A stretch of 64,000 nt of DNA from NVTR01 sp965237505 (GCA_965237505.1 CBDEFR010000009.1:186001-250000); one strand, 5' to 3'; numbered from the stretch's first letter, positions 17,105-26,625 are shown. Translations and numbers: made by a program. Notes: generated from the sequence alone by a model not told the origin.

Positions 17105-18457
17105 TTAACCCGAGACCTGCGTGTAGGATCGAACCCCGAGTATGACCTTGTCGAACGCTCTTTGCAGGGCGTCCACGGCTTGGTCGAGTTCATCGACGCT
17201 GGCGATGAAGGGCGGGGCCAGCAGCACGTGATCACCGTGTTTTCCGTCACGAGTGCCGGACATGGGGTAACAGATCAGGCCCTCATCGAAGGCAGCTTTT
17301 TTGAGCTTGCCCGCCACGCCCAGTGCTGGATCGAAGGGTGTTTTTGTCTCACGGTCGCTGACGAATTCGAGACCCCAGAACAGGCCGCGGCCGCGAATGT
17401 CCCCAACATGGGGGTGTTGTGAGAAACGGGCGCGAAGCTGGGTTTCCAGGTGCACACCGCGCGCACGGACTTGGGCGACGAGGTCGCATTCCAGCAATTC
17501 CTGCACGACAGCCAGCCCCGCCGCTGTTGCCACGGGGTGACCCAGATAGGTATGGCCGTGCTGGAAGAAACCGGTGCCATGCGCAATTGTGTCATAGATG
17601 CTGTCCGTGCACAGCATGGCGCCGATCGGCTGATAGCCTGCGCCCAACCCTTTGGCGATACACAGGATATCGGGGGTAATCCCTTCGGCCTCGCAGGCAA
17701 AAAGATGCCCGGTCCGGCCCATGCCGCACATCACATCGTCAAGGATCAGCAACACGCCGTATGTGTCACAAATCTCGCGGATGCGTTTGAAATAGCCATC
17801 GACCGCCGGCACGGCGCCCAGGGTCGCACCAACCACCGGTTCGGCCAGAAAGGTCATGACATTGTCAGGACCCAAACGCAGGATTTCATCCTCCAGCTCC
17901 TGTGCTGCGCGCCGGCCGTACTCATGCAGGCTCTCATCTTCGCGGCGCTCGGCATATTCGTAACAGGGGGCGATGTGGCTGACTTCGATCAGCAGCGGCG
18001 CGAATTGGTCCCGCCGCCAGGCATTGCCGCCGGCCGCCAAGGCACCCAGCGTGTTGCCGTGATAGCTTTGGCGGCGGGCGATGATGTGGCGGCGCTGTGG
18101 CTCGCCTATTTCGGTGAAATACTGCCGCGCCAGTTTGAGGGCACTTTCCACAGCTTCCGACCCGCCTGAGACGAAATATACCCGGTCCAGATCGCCCGGT
18201 GCATTGGCGATCAGCAAATCGGCCAGTTCATCGGCGGGCTGTGAGGTGAAAAACCCGGTATGGGCAAAGGCCAACTGTTCAACCTGATCCTTGATCGCCT
18301 GTATGACCCGCTGGTTAGAGTGGCCAAGGCAGGACACCGCTGCGCCGCCGGAGAGATCGAAATAGCGCTTGCCGGAGCGGTCGATCAGAAAACAACCATC
18401 GCCCGCGACCGCTGTCGGGAAATCCGCATGACAATGGCGGGGAAAAACGTGGGTCAT
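17105..18457 (-). CDS. Class III PLP-dependent aminotransferase
   Basis: A 450-residue fold-type I enzyme of the class III group (omega-amino acid, GABA or ornithine-type transaminases). The PLP lysine is in CIAKGLGAGYQPIGAML. The Asp contacting the pyridine nitrogen is in LLILDDVMCGMGRTG, and GSEAVESALKLARQYF plus RQSYHGNTLGALA are the phosphate- and substrate-site blocks. The length is normal and there is no disruption. The amino donor cannot be assigned. It may belong with the TRAP transporter and amidohydrolase nearby, but an IS element separates them. Confidence 0.9.
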   Translation of the reverse strand: MTHVFPRHCHADFPTAVAGDGCFLIDRSGKRYFDLSGGAAVSCLGHSNQRVIQAIKDQVEQLAFAHTGFFTSQPADELADLLIANAPGDLDRVYFVSGGSEAVESALKLARQYFTEIGEPQRRHIIARRQSYHGNTLGALAAGGNAWRRDQFAPLLIEVSHIAPCYEYAERREDESLHEYGRRAAQELEDEILRLGPDNVMTFLAEPVVGATLGAVPAVDGYFKRIREICDTYGVLLILDDVMCGMGRTGHLFACEAEGITPDILCIAKGLGAGYQPIGAMLCTDSIYDTIAHGTGFFQHGHTYLGHPVATAAGLAVVQELLECDLVAQVRARGVHLETQLRARFSQHPHVGDIRGRGLFWGLEFVSDRETKTPFDPALGVAGKLKKAAFDEGLICYPMSGTRDGKHGDHVLLAPPFIASVDELDQAVDALQRAFDKVILGVRSYTQVSG

Positions 18458-18597
18458 GCCACAATCCTCTTAAGAGTTTTCACAAGGGTGGCAACCGATG
18501 CAGCATTGTCAGCGTAAGTCGCGCCATCGGGGCGTTGTTGCACGGATCGGGTGTCAAGTGTTAACACAGGCTTTTGCCACGACCACGGATATGCTTA

Positions 18598-19575
18598 ATG
18601 CCGCATAAATTCAACACCTCCCGCCGGCACAAGTTTGCGAAGAAGAAATATCGGGTGACGAACTGGTGCGGGTATAATGAAAGCCTGCGAAATCGTGGTG
18701 ATTTGACGGTCTGGATCACAGGGGATGCGCGAAAGCACTGGGCAGCACCACGGCGCAGGTCACGCGGCGGCCAGCCGCGATACTCGGATCTGGCGATCAC
18801 GATGTGCCTGACGCTGGGCATGGTTTACAGGTTGCCGCTGCGCCAGACCCAAGGGCTGATACGCAGCATATCAAAGCTGATGCTGCTGGAAATTTCAGTT
18901 CCTGATTTCTCGACCCTGTCGCGCCGAGGGCGTGGTCTGAGCCTTCCGGCAAGGCCCAAAATCAAAATAACAGATCCGGTCCACTTGGCCATCGACAGTA
19001 CGGGTTTGAAGGTTTTCGATGAGGGTGAGTGGCTGCAAAGCAAGTATAATGTAAAGGCCAAACGCAAACGGTGGCGTAAACTTCACCTTGGTCTGAACCT
19101 TGTGACTGGCGATATCGTTTGTTCGGATTTAACGCTGGATGACGTTGGCGATCCAACAGTGCTGCCTGATCTATTAAATCAGATTGGCACTCCGGTCTCC
19201 CGGTTTATAGCGGACGGTGCCTACGACGGCGCACCGACCAGTGACTTGCTTAAGGCACGATTTGGCGAGGCGGTTGAAATCATTATTCCTCCACCGAAGA
19301 ACGCCATTCCAAGCCCGCAATCCAAGTGTTTTCCCTCACTTCGAGACCGACATATTGTTAAAATTCAAACTCATGGCCGCATGGCCTGGCAATCTGGCAG
19401 TGGCTACAATCAGCGCAGTAGAATTGAGACACAGATGGGGCGCTGGAAGGCTATTATCGGGCCAAAACTGAAAGCCCGCTGTTTCGAAAATCAGCAAACG
19501 GAGGCTAAAATCGGCGTCGCCATTCTCAACAAAATGACCGAACTCGGCCGACCCGTGTTCAAACAAATCTCATAG
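18598..19575 (+). CDS. IS5-family transposase (IS903-like group)
   Basis: A 325-residue DDE transposase. The N-terminus MPHKFNTSRRHKFAKKKYRV and the block CLTLGMVYRLPLRQTQGLI fit the IS903-like branch of IS5. The catalytic residues are in LAIDSTGLKVF, FIADGAYDGAPT and RSRIETQMGRWKAIIG. The open frame extends back to 18574, but the ATG at 18598 is the usual start. The element probably runs from a GGCTTTTG near 18568 to a GCCTG just after the stop; I could not settle its exact ends or find a target duplication. Confidence 0.9.
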   Translation: MPHKFNTSRRHKFAKKKYRVTNWCGYNESLRNRGDLTVWITGDARKHWAAPRRRSRGGQPRYSDLAITMCLTLGMVYRLPLRQTQGLIRSISKLMLLEISVPDFSTLSRRGRGLSLPARPKIKITDPVHLAIDSTGLKVFDEGEWLQSKYNVKAKRKRWRKLHLGLNLVTGDIVCSDLTLDDVGDPTVLPDLLNQIGTPVSRFIADGAYDGAPTSDLLKARFGEAVEIIIPPPKNAIPSPQSKCFPSLRDRHIVKIQTHGRMAWQSGSGYNQRSRIETQMGRWKAIIGPKLKARCFENQQTEAKIGVAILNKMTELGRPVFKQIS

Positions 19576-19581
19576 CCTGTA

Positions 19582-19794
19582 TCACGGGTAAGGGCGGCTT
19601 GCGACTATTGTCTGATCCATGCAACAACGCCCGCCATCGGCGTTCGGCAAGCTGTTTTCAAACCCGATACGCAGGTCTCTTATCCGGGCCTGATCCGTAA
19701 CCGGCGCGGTTACATGTTCCGGCGAGACAGGTCTGCCGACCCGGTGCCCAAATGTACAAGAGTTGGTCCGACCGACAATCTGCCCGTTCGTCAT
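19582..19794 (-). pseudogene. 5' fragment of an unknown gene cut by the IS5-type element
   Basis: A frame of 70 residues starts with an ATG preceded by a very good ribosome site (AAGGAGGATGTTTTC). It reads through RTNSCTFGHRVGRPVSPEHV and NADGGRCCMDQTIV, and ends in sequence next to the right edge of the IS5-type transposase gene. The strong start and abrupt end suggest the N-terminal part of a longer gene truncated by the insertion. I do not recognise the family. It is divergent from the TAXI receptor gene. Confidence 0.5.
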
Positions 19795-19951
19795 GAAAAC
19801 ATCCTCCTTCCCAGGTCTGGGATGTTGTCGGGAATCTCCTGGGAGTCCCCACATACCTACTGCGGAGCCGGAGCACATTGACAAGCTATTTTCGAATGGA
19901 CTAATTTTGCCCTCTATACTGACAAAACAGGTCACCAACGGGAGAAATGAC

Positions 19952-20932
19952 ATGATTAGAAATTTATCAATTCTGGCCGTCAGCGCCGGACTCGCCTTTA
20001 GTGCCGCACCGGCCCTGTCGGCCGAATTTTTTGCCATTGGAACGGGGGGGCCGACGGGTGTCTACTTCCAGGTCGGAAACGCTGTTTGCCAGATGGTCCA
20101 CAAAGAAGCCGCGGAAGGTCGTTCCAGTGGCGCCCAACACGGGTACCGCTGCTCGGCGCCATCGACTGCCGGGTCGACGTACAACATTTCCAATATCGGA
20201 GCAGGCGAATTGCAGTTCGGAGTCGCGCAGTCGGACTGGCAATACCACGCCGTCAACGGCACATCCAAATTCGAAGGCAACAAGATTGAAAACCTTCGCG
20301 CCGTATTCTCTGTTCACCCAGAGCCGTTTCAAATTCTGGCAGGCCGGGATTCCGGAATTACCAGTTGGAACGATCTTGCAGGCAAACGTGTCAACATCGG
20401 CAACGAAGGCTCCGGTCAACGCGGTACCTTTGAAGTTTTGCTCGCGGCGAATGGTGTTGATACGGGGTATTTCTCAGCAGCGACCGAGTTTACTTCGTCC
20501 GAACAATCCAGCGCGCTGTGCAACGGCGATATCGACGCATACGGCTATACTGTTGGCATTCCCAACTCGGGCGTTGCTCAGGCGGCTGATGGCTGCGGTG
20601 CCACGATCATCAACCTCGACAATGACGCCGTGCAAAAGCTTGTTGCCGACAATCCGTTCTATGCTTTTGCAACAATCCCAGAGGGTACCTATTCGACGAT
20701 TACTGAAGATGTCACCACATTTGGCGTGATGGCGACATTCGTAACCTCTGCTGATGTATCCGAGGATATGGTTTATCAGGTTGTTCGGGCGGTATTTGAA
20801 AACTTTGATGCTTTCAGATCCCTGCATCCGGCGTTTGCAAATCTAACGCCAGAGGAAATGTTGACCAGGGGTATTTCGGCACCATTCCACCCCGGCGCAG
20901 TGAAATACTACAAGGAGCAAGGCTGGATGTAA
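19952..20932 (+). CDS. TAXI-family TRAP transporter solute receptor
   Basis: A 326-residue periplasmic binding protein feeding a TRAP transporter. It has a signal peptide (MIRNLSILAVSAGLAFSA, cleavage after ALSA) and the TAXI opening FFAIGTGGPTGVYFQVGNAV. NISNIGAGELQFGVAQSDW and LAGKRVNIGNEGSGQRGTF follow, the usual ligand-pocket blocks of the family. The frame can be extended upstream to 19763, but this start gives a proper signal peptide and has GGGAG upstream. The ligand is unknown; characterised TAXI receptors bind glutamate, glutamine or related acids. The permease follows after a perfect hairpin. Confidence 0.92.
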   Translation: MIRNLSILAVSAGLAFSAAPALSAEFFAIGTGGPTGVYFQVGNAVCQMVHKEAAEGRSSGAQHGYRCSAPSTAGSTYNISNIGAGELQFGVAQSDWQYHAVNGTSKFEGNKIENLRAVFSVHPEPFQILAGRDSGITSWNDLAGKRVNIGNEGSGQRGTFEVLLAANGVDTGYFSAATEFTSSEQSSALCNGDIDAYGYTVGIPNSGVAQAADGCGATIINLDNDAVQKLVADNPFYAFATIPEGTYSTITEDVTTFGVMATFVTSADVSEDMVYQVVRAVFENFDAFRSLHPAFANLTPEEMLTRGISAPFHPGAVKYYKEQGWM

Positions 20933-20963
20933 CACCAGTATCCTTCGAAGCCTTGACTAAACG

Positions 20964-20994
20964 CATCACCGGAACAGCCAATGTTCCGGTGATG
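20964..20994 (+). promoter_or_regulatory. Perfect 13-bp hairpin between TRAP receptor and permease
   Basis: CATCACCGGAACA and TGTTCCGGTGATG pair perfectly around a five-base loop (GCCAA). The hairpin lies 31 bases after the receptor stop and 29 before the permease ATG. No T run follows, so it is less likely a terminator than an RNA-stabilising or attenuating hairpin. It would allow more receptor than permease, as is common in binding-protein operons. Confidence 0.75.
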
Positions 20995-21023
20995 TCTGTT
21001 TGGGATTGTTGGGAGAAAGCCGC

Positions 21024-23408
21024 ATGTCTGAACATGATCAGCCGCAGTCTGCCGACAGCGTTGAACAGGCGCTGGCGCGTGAAAGCGGCGAAATCAGGAT
21101 CTCGGGCTATGCGAACCACCTGACCATAACGCTCCTTGCGGCGTGGTCCATATTTCAGCTCTATCTGTCCTCCGGTATCGGCCCATTTCTTGCGGTCAAT
21201 ATCGGCTTTGGTATCGTCAACGATATTTATGCGCGCGCGGCGCACGTTGCCTTTGGCGCGTCTCTTTGTTTTCTGTTGTTTGCTGGCGGCAAGACCCGGC
21301 ACGGACCAAGGCATATTCCCTGGTATGACTATGCGCTGGCGGCAACGATTGTTCTGGCGTGCATTTGGCAGGCGTCTTTTTTCAGCGAAATAATCGGCAC
21401 CACCGGCGCTACCAGGCCGATGAATATTCCGGGTCTTGGCGAAATTCCGTTTGAATTCATCCTGGGCTGGGTCGCAATCGCGATCATTTTGGAGGCAGCC
21501 CGTCGCGCGGTTGGCCTGCCGCTGGCCATAATTGGCGCCTTCTTCATTGCATATTCACTGTACAATCACGCCCTGCCAGAACCATTTGGCCTCTCCAAAG
21601 TTAGCCCTTTGCGATATGTCACGACGCAATGGTACGGGCAGGAAGGCATATTCGGAATTCCTGTCGGGGTTTCAGTGAAAACCATTTTTCTGTTTGTCCT
21701 TTTTGGTGCCCTGCTAGACAAGGGCGGGGCCGGGAAATGGTTCATTGATATTGCTTTCGCCAGCGTCGGTCACATGCGCGGCGGCCCAGCCAAGTCGGCG
21801 GTGCTGGCCTCGGGCATGACCGGAATGATTTCCGGATCATCCATCGCAAATACCGTCACGACGGGCACGTTTACCATCCCGATTATGGTGAAAAACGGTT
21901 ACCCGGCGGTCAAGGCCGGCGCGATCGAGGTGGCTTCGTCAGTCAATGGTCAGATCATGCCACCGATCATGGGCGCGGCGGCATTTGTTATGGCCGAGGT
22001 TTTGGGCATCCCCTATTTTGACGTCGTGAAACACGCGTTTATCCCGGCCATCATTTCCTATATCGCGCTGTTTTACATCGTTCATCTGGAAGCACTTAAG
22101 CTGGGCTTGCAGCCCGCAGGTCGCGCGAAAAGCGCCTTGGCGCTGCTGAAACAGGGCTGGCATTACCTGATCCCGATTTTCGTGTTGATTTTCGCTCTGA
22201 CAGTGCTGCTGAAATCGCCGGACCGAGCCGTGTTCTATAGCATTCTGACGCTGCTCGCAGTGTTTTTGGTCGAGTGCATTCTGGTGGCGCGGGCGAATTC
22301 GACCAGTAATTTCATCGGCGTGAGCGTCTGGCAAACGGCTTTGATGATCTGGCAGGGGCTGCTGGCTGGCGCGCGAAACATGATTACAGTTTCCATCGCG
22401 GTAGCTGCCGCCGGATTGGTCATGGGGTCCATCGGGGCCAGCGGTCTGTCCAACGCTTTGCAGGAAATTCTAACCGCAATAGCGGGCGACAACATCTTCA
22501 TGATCCTGATTGCCACGGCAATCCTGTCGATCATTCTTGGAATGGGTCTGCCGACAACCGCTAATTACCTGATTGTATCGACCCTGATGGTTGGCATAGT
22601 TGCCAATTCGGGGATCGCTGCCGGATTTGAATTTCATCTGGTCGGCATCCATTTGTTTTGCTTTTATTTTGGGTTGATGGCTGATGTGACGCCCCCGGTG
22701 GGGCTGGCCTCTTACGCGGCGGCGAGCATCAGCCGGGCCGATCCGATAAAGACTGGGATTCAGGCATTTTGGTATTCTTCGCGCACTGCTATCTTGCCGT
22801 TTGTATTCCTTTTCAACGCCGAGCTCCTGCTCATCGGTGTAAACAGTTTGTTTATTGGCGTTCTAGTTTTTGCGATGAGTTTGATCGCAGTTCTCGCATT
22901 TACTGCCCTTACGCAAGGCTACATGCGGGTAAAGCTAAACTTGGCCGAGTATGCGCTGCTGGCCGTGGCCGCTGTTATCCTGTTTCTGCCCGAGCTGGTG
23001 CTGAACCAGGTGGTGCCGGAAGTCCGAGAGCCCTTTGCAATTGAACGGCTTGCTGACGGGGTTGATGAGCACAAAATTACGTTGAAAACCATCACCGCGT
23101 TCGGTGATGAGCGCATTGTCACCATCGAAAGAGGCGATGTCGGTGGGGCGGTCATTTCTTGGAACAGCTTGGGCGTGAGTGCGCTTCCGTCGCTTATGCA
23201 TGACGAAGGTTTGCAACTAACCCTGAAACAGTTTTCCGGCCCGGGGGCAAAAGCGGGGCTGTCAAACGGCATGACCGTAGTGGATGCGACGGCCAGCCAA
23301 GAGCGCATGAGCAAGCATTGGTTTTATCTGCCGGGGTTGTTTATCGTGATACTGATCTATCTCTGGCAAGGCTGGCGACTGCTCCTGCAACGCACGCTCG
23401 AAGTCTAG
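21024..23408 (+). CDS. TRAP transporter fused permease (DctQM type, DUF3394 tail)
   Basis: A 794-residue inner-membrane protein joining the small (DctQ-like) and large (DctM-like) TRAP permease parts. The N-terminal third has about four to five helices; the DctM part includes GMTGMISGSSIANTVTTGTF and SIILGMGLPTTANYLIVSTL, which are the conserved transport loops. After the last DctM helices a soluble domain (about residues 680-760, DERIVTIERGDVGGAVISW) resembles DUF3394, then one final helix (GLFIVILIYLWQGWRLLL). The start is set by GGGAGAAAG upstream of the ATG. It works with the TAXI receptor before it. Confidence 0.92.
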   Translation: MSEHDQPQSADSVEQALARESGEIRISGYANHLTITLLAAWSIFQLYLSSGIGPFLAVNIGFGIVNDIYARAAHVAFGASLCFLLFAGGKTRHGPRHIPWYDYALAATIVLACIWQASFFSEIIGTTGATRPMNIPGLGEIPFEFILGWVAIAIILEAARRAVGLPLAIIGAFFIAYSLYNHALPEPFGLSKVSPLRYVTTQWYGQEGIFGIPVGVSVKTIFLFVLFGALLDKGGAGKWFIDIAFASVGHMRGGPAKSAVLASGMTGMISGSSIANTVTTGTFTIPIMVKNGYPAVKAGAIEVASSVNGQIMPPIMGAAAFVMAEVLGIPYFDVVKHAFIPAIISYIALFYIVHLEALKLGLQPAGRAKSALALLKQGWHYLIPIFVLIFALTVLLKSPDRAVFYSILTLLAVFLVECILVARANSTSNFIGVSVWQTALMIWQGLLAGARNMITVSIAVAAAGLVMGSIGASGLSNALQEILTAIAGDNIFMILIATAILSIILGMGLPTTANYLIVSTLMVGIVANSGIAAGFEFHLVGIHLFCFYFGLMADVTPPVGLASYAAASISRADPIKTGIQAFWYSSRTAILPFVFLFNAELLLIGVNSLFIGVLVFAMSLIAVLAFTALTQGYMRVKLNLAEYALLAVAAVILFLPELVLNQVVPEVREPFAIERLADGVDEHKITLKTITAFGDERIVTIERGDVGGAVISWNSLGVSALPSLMHDEGLQLTLKQFSGPGAKAGLSNGMTVVDATASQERMSKHWFYLPGLFIVILIYLWQGWRLLLQRTLEV

Positions 23409-23896
23409 GAATTGGACCTGTCACGTTTTTGCGCCCGGTCCATTAAGAGCGCATTCTGCCACAATGGAGAGACGCCTTACGAAGAGCTCAGCGTACAAGC
23501 GCTCTTCATTTTGGGCCGCGCGGGACCGATTTGTCCGTGCATTCCCAAGCGAAACTCAGTGCAATTGCAAGACAACTAAACGAACGATCACGCAAGACCT
23601 TGCAATTTCAAACCCCAGCGGAGAAGTTCGCTGAGTGTGTTGCTGCGATCAGTTGAATCCACCGCCTTAGCGGACCTTTCGGTTTCAAATTCAGGCGGCA
23701 GCTATGTGCCAGAAGCGATGACTCGTTGGCGCCTTGGTCGTCTAATATCAGGCCATCGGATGGCTGCGAAAGGGATGGCGTTCTCTCGGCGGTGGAACGA
23801 TGGTACGATTTCCACGAATTTGAGGACTATCTGGGAAATGTCGGACGAATGGCTTTCCATGTGTTGGGTTGCGCTTTGATGAGAGGAAATTCGACG
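23409..23896. other. Non-coding stretch before the amidohydrolase
   Basis: No gene can be supported in these 488 bases. Short frames exist but have no homology that I recognise. The text CGCCTTAGCGGACCTTTCGG near 23660 weakly recalls phrases on both sides of the IS5 element at 15800, suggesting an old dispersed intergenic repeat. Confidence 0.5.
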
Positions 23897-24125
23897 ATGG
23901 GCGGAAATGCATTCAAGTCCGTCCTTTCAGCGGCGGCCGTGATCGTGGTGCTGTCGCTCGCGACACCCGGCGCGCAGGCGAAAATCCCGCTCGCTGACGC
24001 CCATATCCACTACAGCCATGACGTCTGGGACATGCTCCCGCCGGCCGAAGCAATAAAAATACTGAGGAAGGCCGGGCTCACGATAGTATTCGTGTCGAGT
24101 TCCAACGACGATGGCACCCAGATAC

Positions 24126-25233
24126 CTTGCCTATCCGGTTTACACCCACACCCACTAGGGCTAGAATGGGCGCAAACCGGATATAGGGGAGCGCGCCATG
24201 GATGTTCTCGACCGCGCCGAGCTCCCATTCCGGCATTCGCTACCCGAGTTCCAGCGACTTTTCCCCGATGATGCGGCCTGCGCCGCCTACCTGGAGAAAG
24301 CCCGCTGGGGAGACGGCTTTGCCTGCCCGCACTGCGGCACGGCGGGAGAGCCGTTCCACTTTGAAAACCGCCCTGGCGTCCTGCGCTGCCGCAAGTGCCG
24401 CCAGAACACCGGGCTGACGGTGGGAACAGTGATGGAGCGTAGCCACACTCCGCTGAACGTCTGGTTCTGGGCCGCTTATCTGGTCGCCAGTCAGACGCCC
24501 GGCATGTCCGCCGTGCAGTTTCAGCGGCAACTTGGTATTTCGCGCTACGAGACGGCCTTTCAAATTCTCCACAAGCTCCGCTCGGGCATGGTGCGGCCCA
24601 ACCAAGACAGGATCGGTGGACAGCCCAAGAACCATGTTGAGGTGGACGAAACCTGGGTTGGCGGGCGAACAACGCGTGGGGAAGGCCGTGGTGTTCACCA
24701 CAAGGTTCCCGTCTCCTGTGCCATCGAGGTGCGTCATCGAAAGCCGGGCACCAAGCTCGACAACCGGAAAGACGGACGCTATGCCGGACGCGTTCGGCTC
24801 GCCGTCGTGCTCGACCGTAGCGCCGAGTCGCTCTGTGGGTTCGTCGAGAGCACCGTCGCGCCGGGATCGCTGATCGTTACTGACGATTGGAGCGGCTATG
24901 CTGGCCTCGGTAAGCGCGGCTATGAGCACTTCGCTGTTGCCGAGTGTGGTGATCCAGAGGTTGCCGAGCAATACCCGCCGATCATCCATCTGGTTTTCGC
25001 CAACCTGAAGACGTGGCTGATCGGTATCCACCACGGCGTTAGCCACCAGCACCTACAAGCCTACCTCAACGAGTTCACCTTCCGCTTCAACAGGCGGTTC
25101 TACCCGTTCAACGCCTTCCGCTCATTGCTCGGCATCGCGGGCGACACCTCTGCTCCAACCTATGCCGAGCTTTACTCGGGAGAGTGGCGGCACCCTACAT
25201 GTAGCGGTCATGGGCGTTAACCGGATAGGCAAG
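24126..25233 (+). mobile_element. IS1595-family element, copy 2 (intact)
   Basis: A 1108-bp element with perfect terminal repeats CTTGCCTATCCGGTT and AACCGGATAGGCAAG, flanked by an exact 8-bp target duplication CCAGATAC (24118-24125 and 25234-25241). It carries one transposase. It interrupts the amidohydrolase gene cleanly. The exact duplication and lack of decay suggest a recent insertion, and this copy looks able to move. Confidence 0.97.
24198..25220 (+). CDS. IS1595-family transposase, copy 2
   Basis: A 340-residue transposase almost identical to those at 325-1344 and 33124-34146. It has the zinc ribbon (CPHCG, CRKC) and the catalytic blocks EVDETWVGG and VTDDWSGY. Differences from copy 3 are a few residues only (for example RHSLPEF for PHSLPEF near residue 14 and QYPPII for QYLPII). 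The frame is intact and both element ends are present, so it is probably functional. Confidence 0.95.
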   Translation: MDVLDRAELPFRHSLPEFQRLFPDDAACAAYLEKARWGDGFACPHCGTAGEPFHFENRPGVLRCRKCRQNTGLTVGTVMERSHTPLNVWFWAAYLVASQTPGMSAVQFQRQLGISRYETAFQILHKLRSGMVRPNQDRIGGQPKNHVEVDETWVGGRTTRGEGRGVHHKVPVSCAIEVRHRKPGTKLDNRKDGRYAGRVRLAVVLDRSAESLCGFVESTVAPGSLIVTDDWSGYAGLGKRGYEHFAVAECGDPEVAEQYPPIIHLVFANLKTWLIGIHHGVSHQHLQAYLNEFTFRFNRRFYPFNAFRSLLGIAGDTSAPTYAELYSGEWRHPTCSGHGR

Positions 25234-25913
25234 CCAGATACTTTATGAGCAAGCTCCAGACTTGGTCGTCCCTGTGCTGCGGCCCTACCGCCGACACGGC
25301 GAATTCAGTTCCTGGTACCACGACGAAACCATCGTTGGGATGGTCGAGGAACGTCTCGCCAAGAACCACTATGCCGACATTAGCGAATTCCACGTCTACG
25401 GCCCGGATGCGAACCGGCCGGTCGTCCGGCGGATCGTCGAACTCGCGTTGAAATACAAGCTATTCCTTCACGCCCATTCGGACATCGACGCTGTCGACCG
25501 CATATTCGCTCGGAACCCGGAAGCCCGCGTGCTGTGGGCCCATTCCGGGTTCGACTCGCCCGAAGAAGTGGCAAGGATGCTGCGCAAGTACGAGAACCTG
25601 TGGGCCGACCTCGCGCTCCGATCGGAACACGCGTCTAACGGAAATGTCGATCCGCAATGGCGCGAGCTGTTCCTCGAATTTCCCGACCGATTCATGATCG
25701 GCACCGACACTTACGCCCCGGACCAGTGGTACTATGTTTTCAAGCATGGCTATTGGTCACGGAAGTGGATCGCCGATCTTCCCCGCGACGTTGGTGAGAA
25801 CATTGCGTATCGGAACGCCGAGACACTCGCCCAGTGGCGTTGCAGCGATGACCAACCGGGCAAAGCCACGGACCGCAGACCCGGTCGGCGTTTGCCGCGT
25901 CAATGGCAGCTTA

Positions 25914-26110
25914 GGGCTTATTCTGTTGAAAAAGTTGCCGTCGAGACGGGCAAGCAGTACGCCTGAGGCTTTTTCAAGTTCTTCGAATTTGAGAGGTTGC
26001 TTTTCATTTGCTAATTTCGCAATTTGACGCCATATCTGCTTCGCCGCCGTCAACTTGGCAATCTGCTAATTTGTCTCAGATTCTCTGCGGGTGCATTCAG
26101 GCCGGTGCTG
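25914..26110 (-). pseudogene. 3' end remnant of an IS4-type element
   Basis: The minus strand from about 26053 reads TAAKQIWRQIAKLANEKQPL and then LLARLDGNFFNRISPK. The FFNRI ending is encoded by the terminal-repeat-like GGGCTTATTCTGTTGAAAAA at 25915. The same terminal motif appears at 1518-1541 at the other end of an IS4-type remnant. I infer that this is the C-terminus plus terminal repeat of a related element, left after a deletion. Confidence 0.5.
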
Positions 26111-26197
26111 AAGTTGAGTTTAATCGGCTGTCTTGTGTATAAGCGACATGTAGTCAATTTCAGCCGCATCCTTTGGCTCAATATCAAAATTTCAACG

Positions 26198-26625
26198 ATG
26201 CATAAGTTCTTCCAGCAACGATTTCGGATCGCTCAGCGTTTGGTTGGTGACGCCGCCAGATCGGGTAGATTGGTGGCGGCACAATCAGAAACTCTTTCGG
26301 GTCTCAGTGTCTGGTGCAGTTTTCTTAGTTGTGAGCGCAGCGGCCACAGCTTGGTAGCAGCGCTGTTGGACGCGCATCCGGAAGTCGTGCTGAGCAGCGA
26401 ATACCAGATTCTTGACCATTTCATCTGGGGTTTCCGACGCGAAGCCATCGCGGCCATACTCATCGAAGACGTTAAGACACTGCCGTTTAACAGAAGCAGA
26501 GTCCATGGGGGTGCAAGAAATGCTGGATACACTTATTCTGTCGAAAGCCAATGGCAGGGCCGGTTTCGAACGCTACGCGTGTGGGCGACAAGAATGGCAG
26601 CGGCGACACCCATCGCTTCGCGCGG
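26198..26625 (+). pseudogene. Sulfotransferase-family protein, 3' truncated by IS21-A
   Basis: The frame begins MHKFFQQRFRIAQRL and contains VWCSFLSCERSGHSLVAALL followed by DAHPEVVLSSEYQILDHF. This is the PAPS-binding strand-loop-helix of sulfotransferase-family proteins, with SGHS replacing the more usual SGTT/S loop. The reading frame passes straight into the left end of the IS21 element at 26626. About 140 residues remain of a protein normally 250 or more. The part lost is not found elsewhere in the window. Confidence 0.6.

Larger units (their letters stand above)
23897..25966 (+). pseudogene. Exported amidohydrolase, split by IS1595 copy 2
   Basis: The 5' part (23897-24125) encodes a signal peptide (SVLSAAAVIVVLSLATPGAQA) and the metal-binding start LADAHIHYSHDVWD. 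The 3' part (25242 on) continues LYEQAPDLVVPVLRPYR, LHAHSDIDAVDRIFARNP and FMIGTDTYAPDQWY. Removing IS1595 and one CCAGATAC copy joins the two parts in frame (ACC CAG ATA CTT TAT GAG), giving about 317 codons. The family is TIM-barrel amidohydrolase (amidohydro-rel). The last 20 or so codons after about 25910 run into IS-like sequence, so the natural C-terminus may also be lost. The ATG at 23897 has AGAGG upstream. Confidence 0.88.

Noticed and set aside
20964..20994. Intrinsic terminator between the TRAP genes
   Set aside because: The stem is perfect, but no T run follows and the permease starts 29 bases later.
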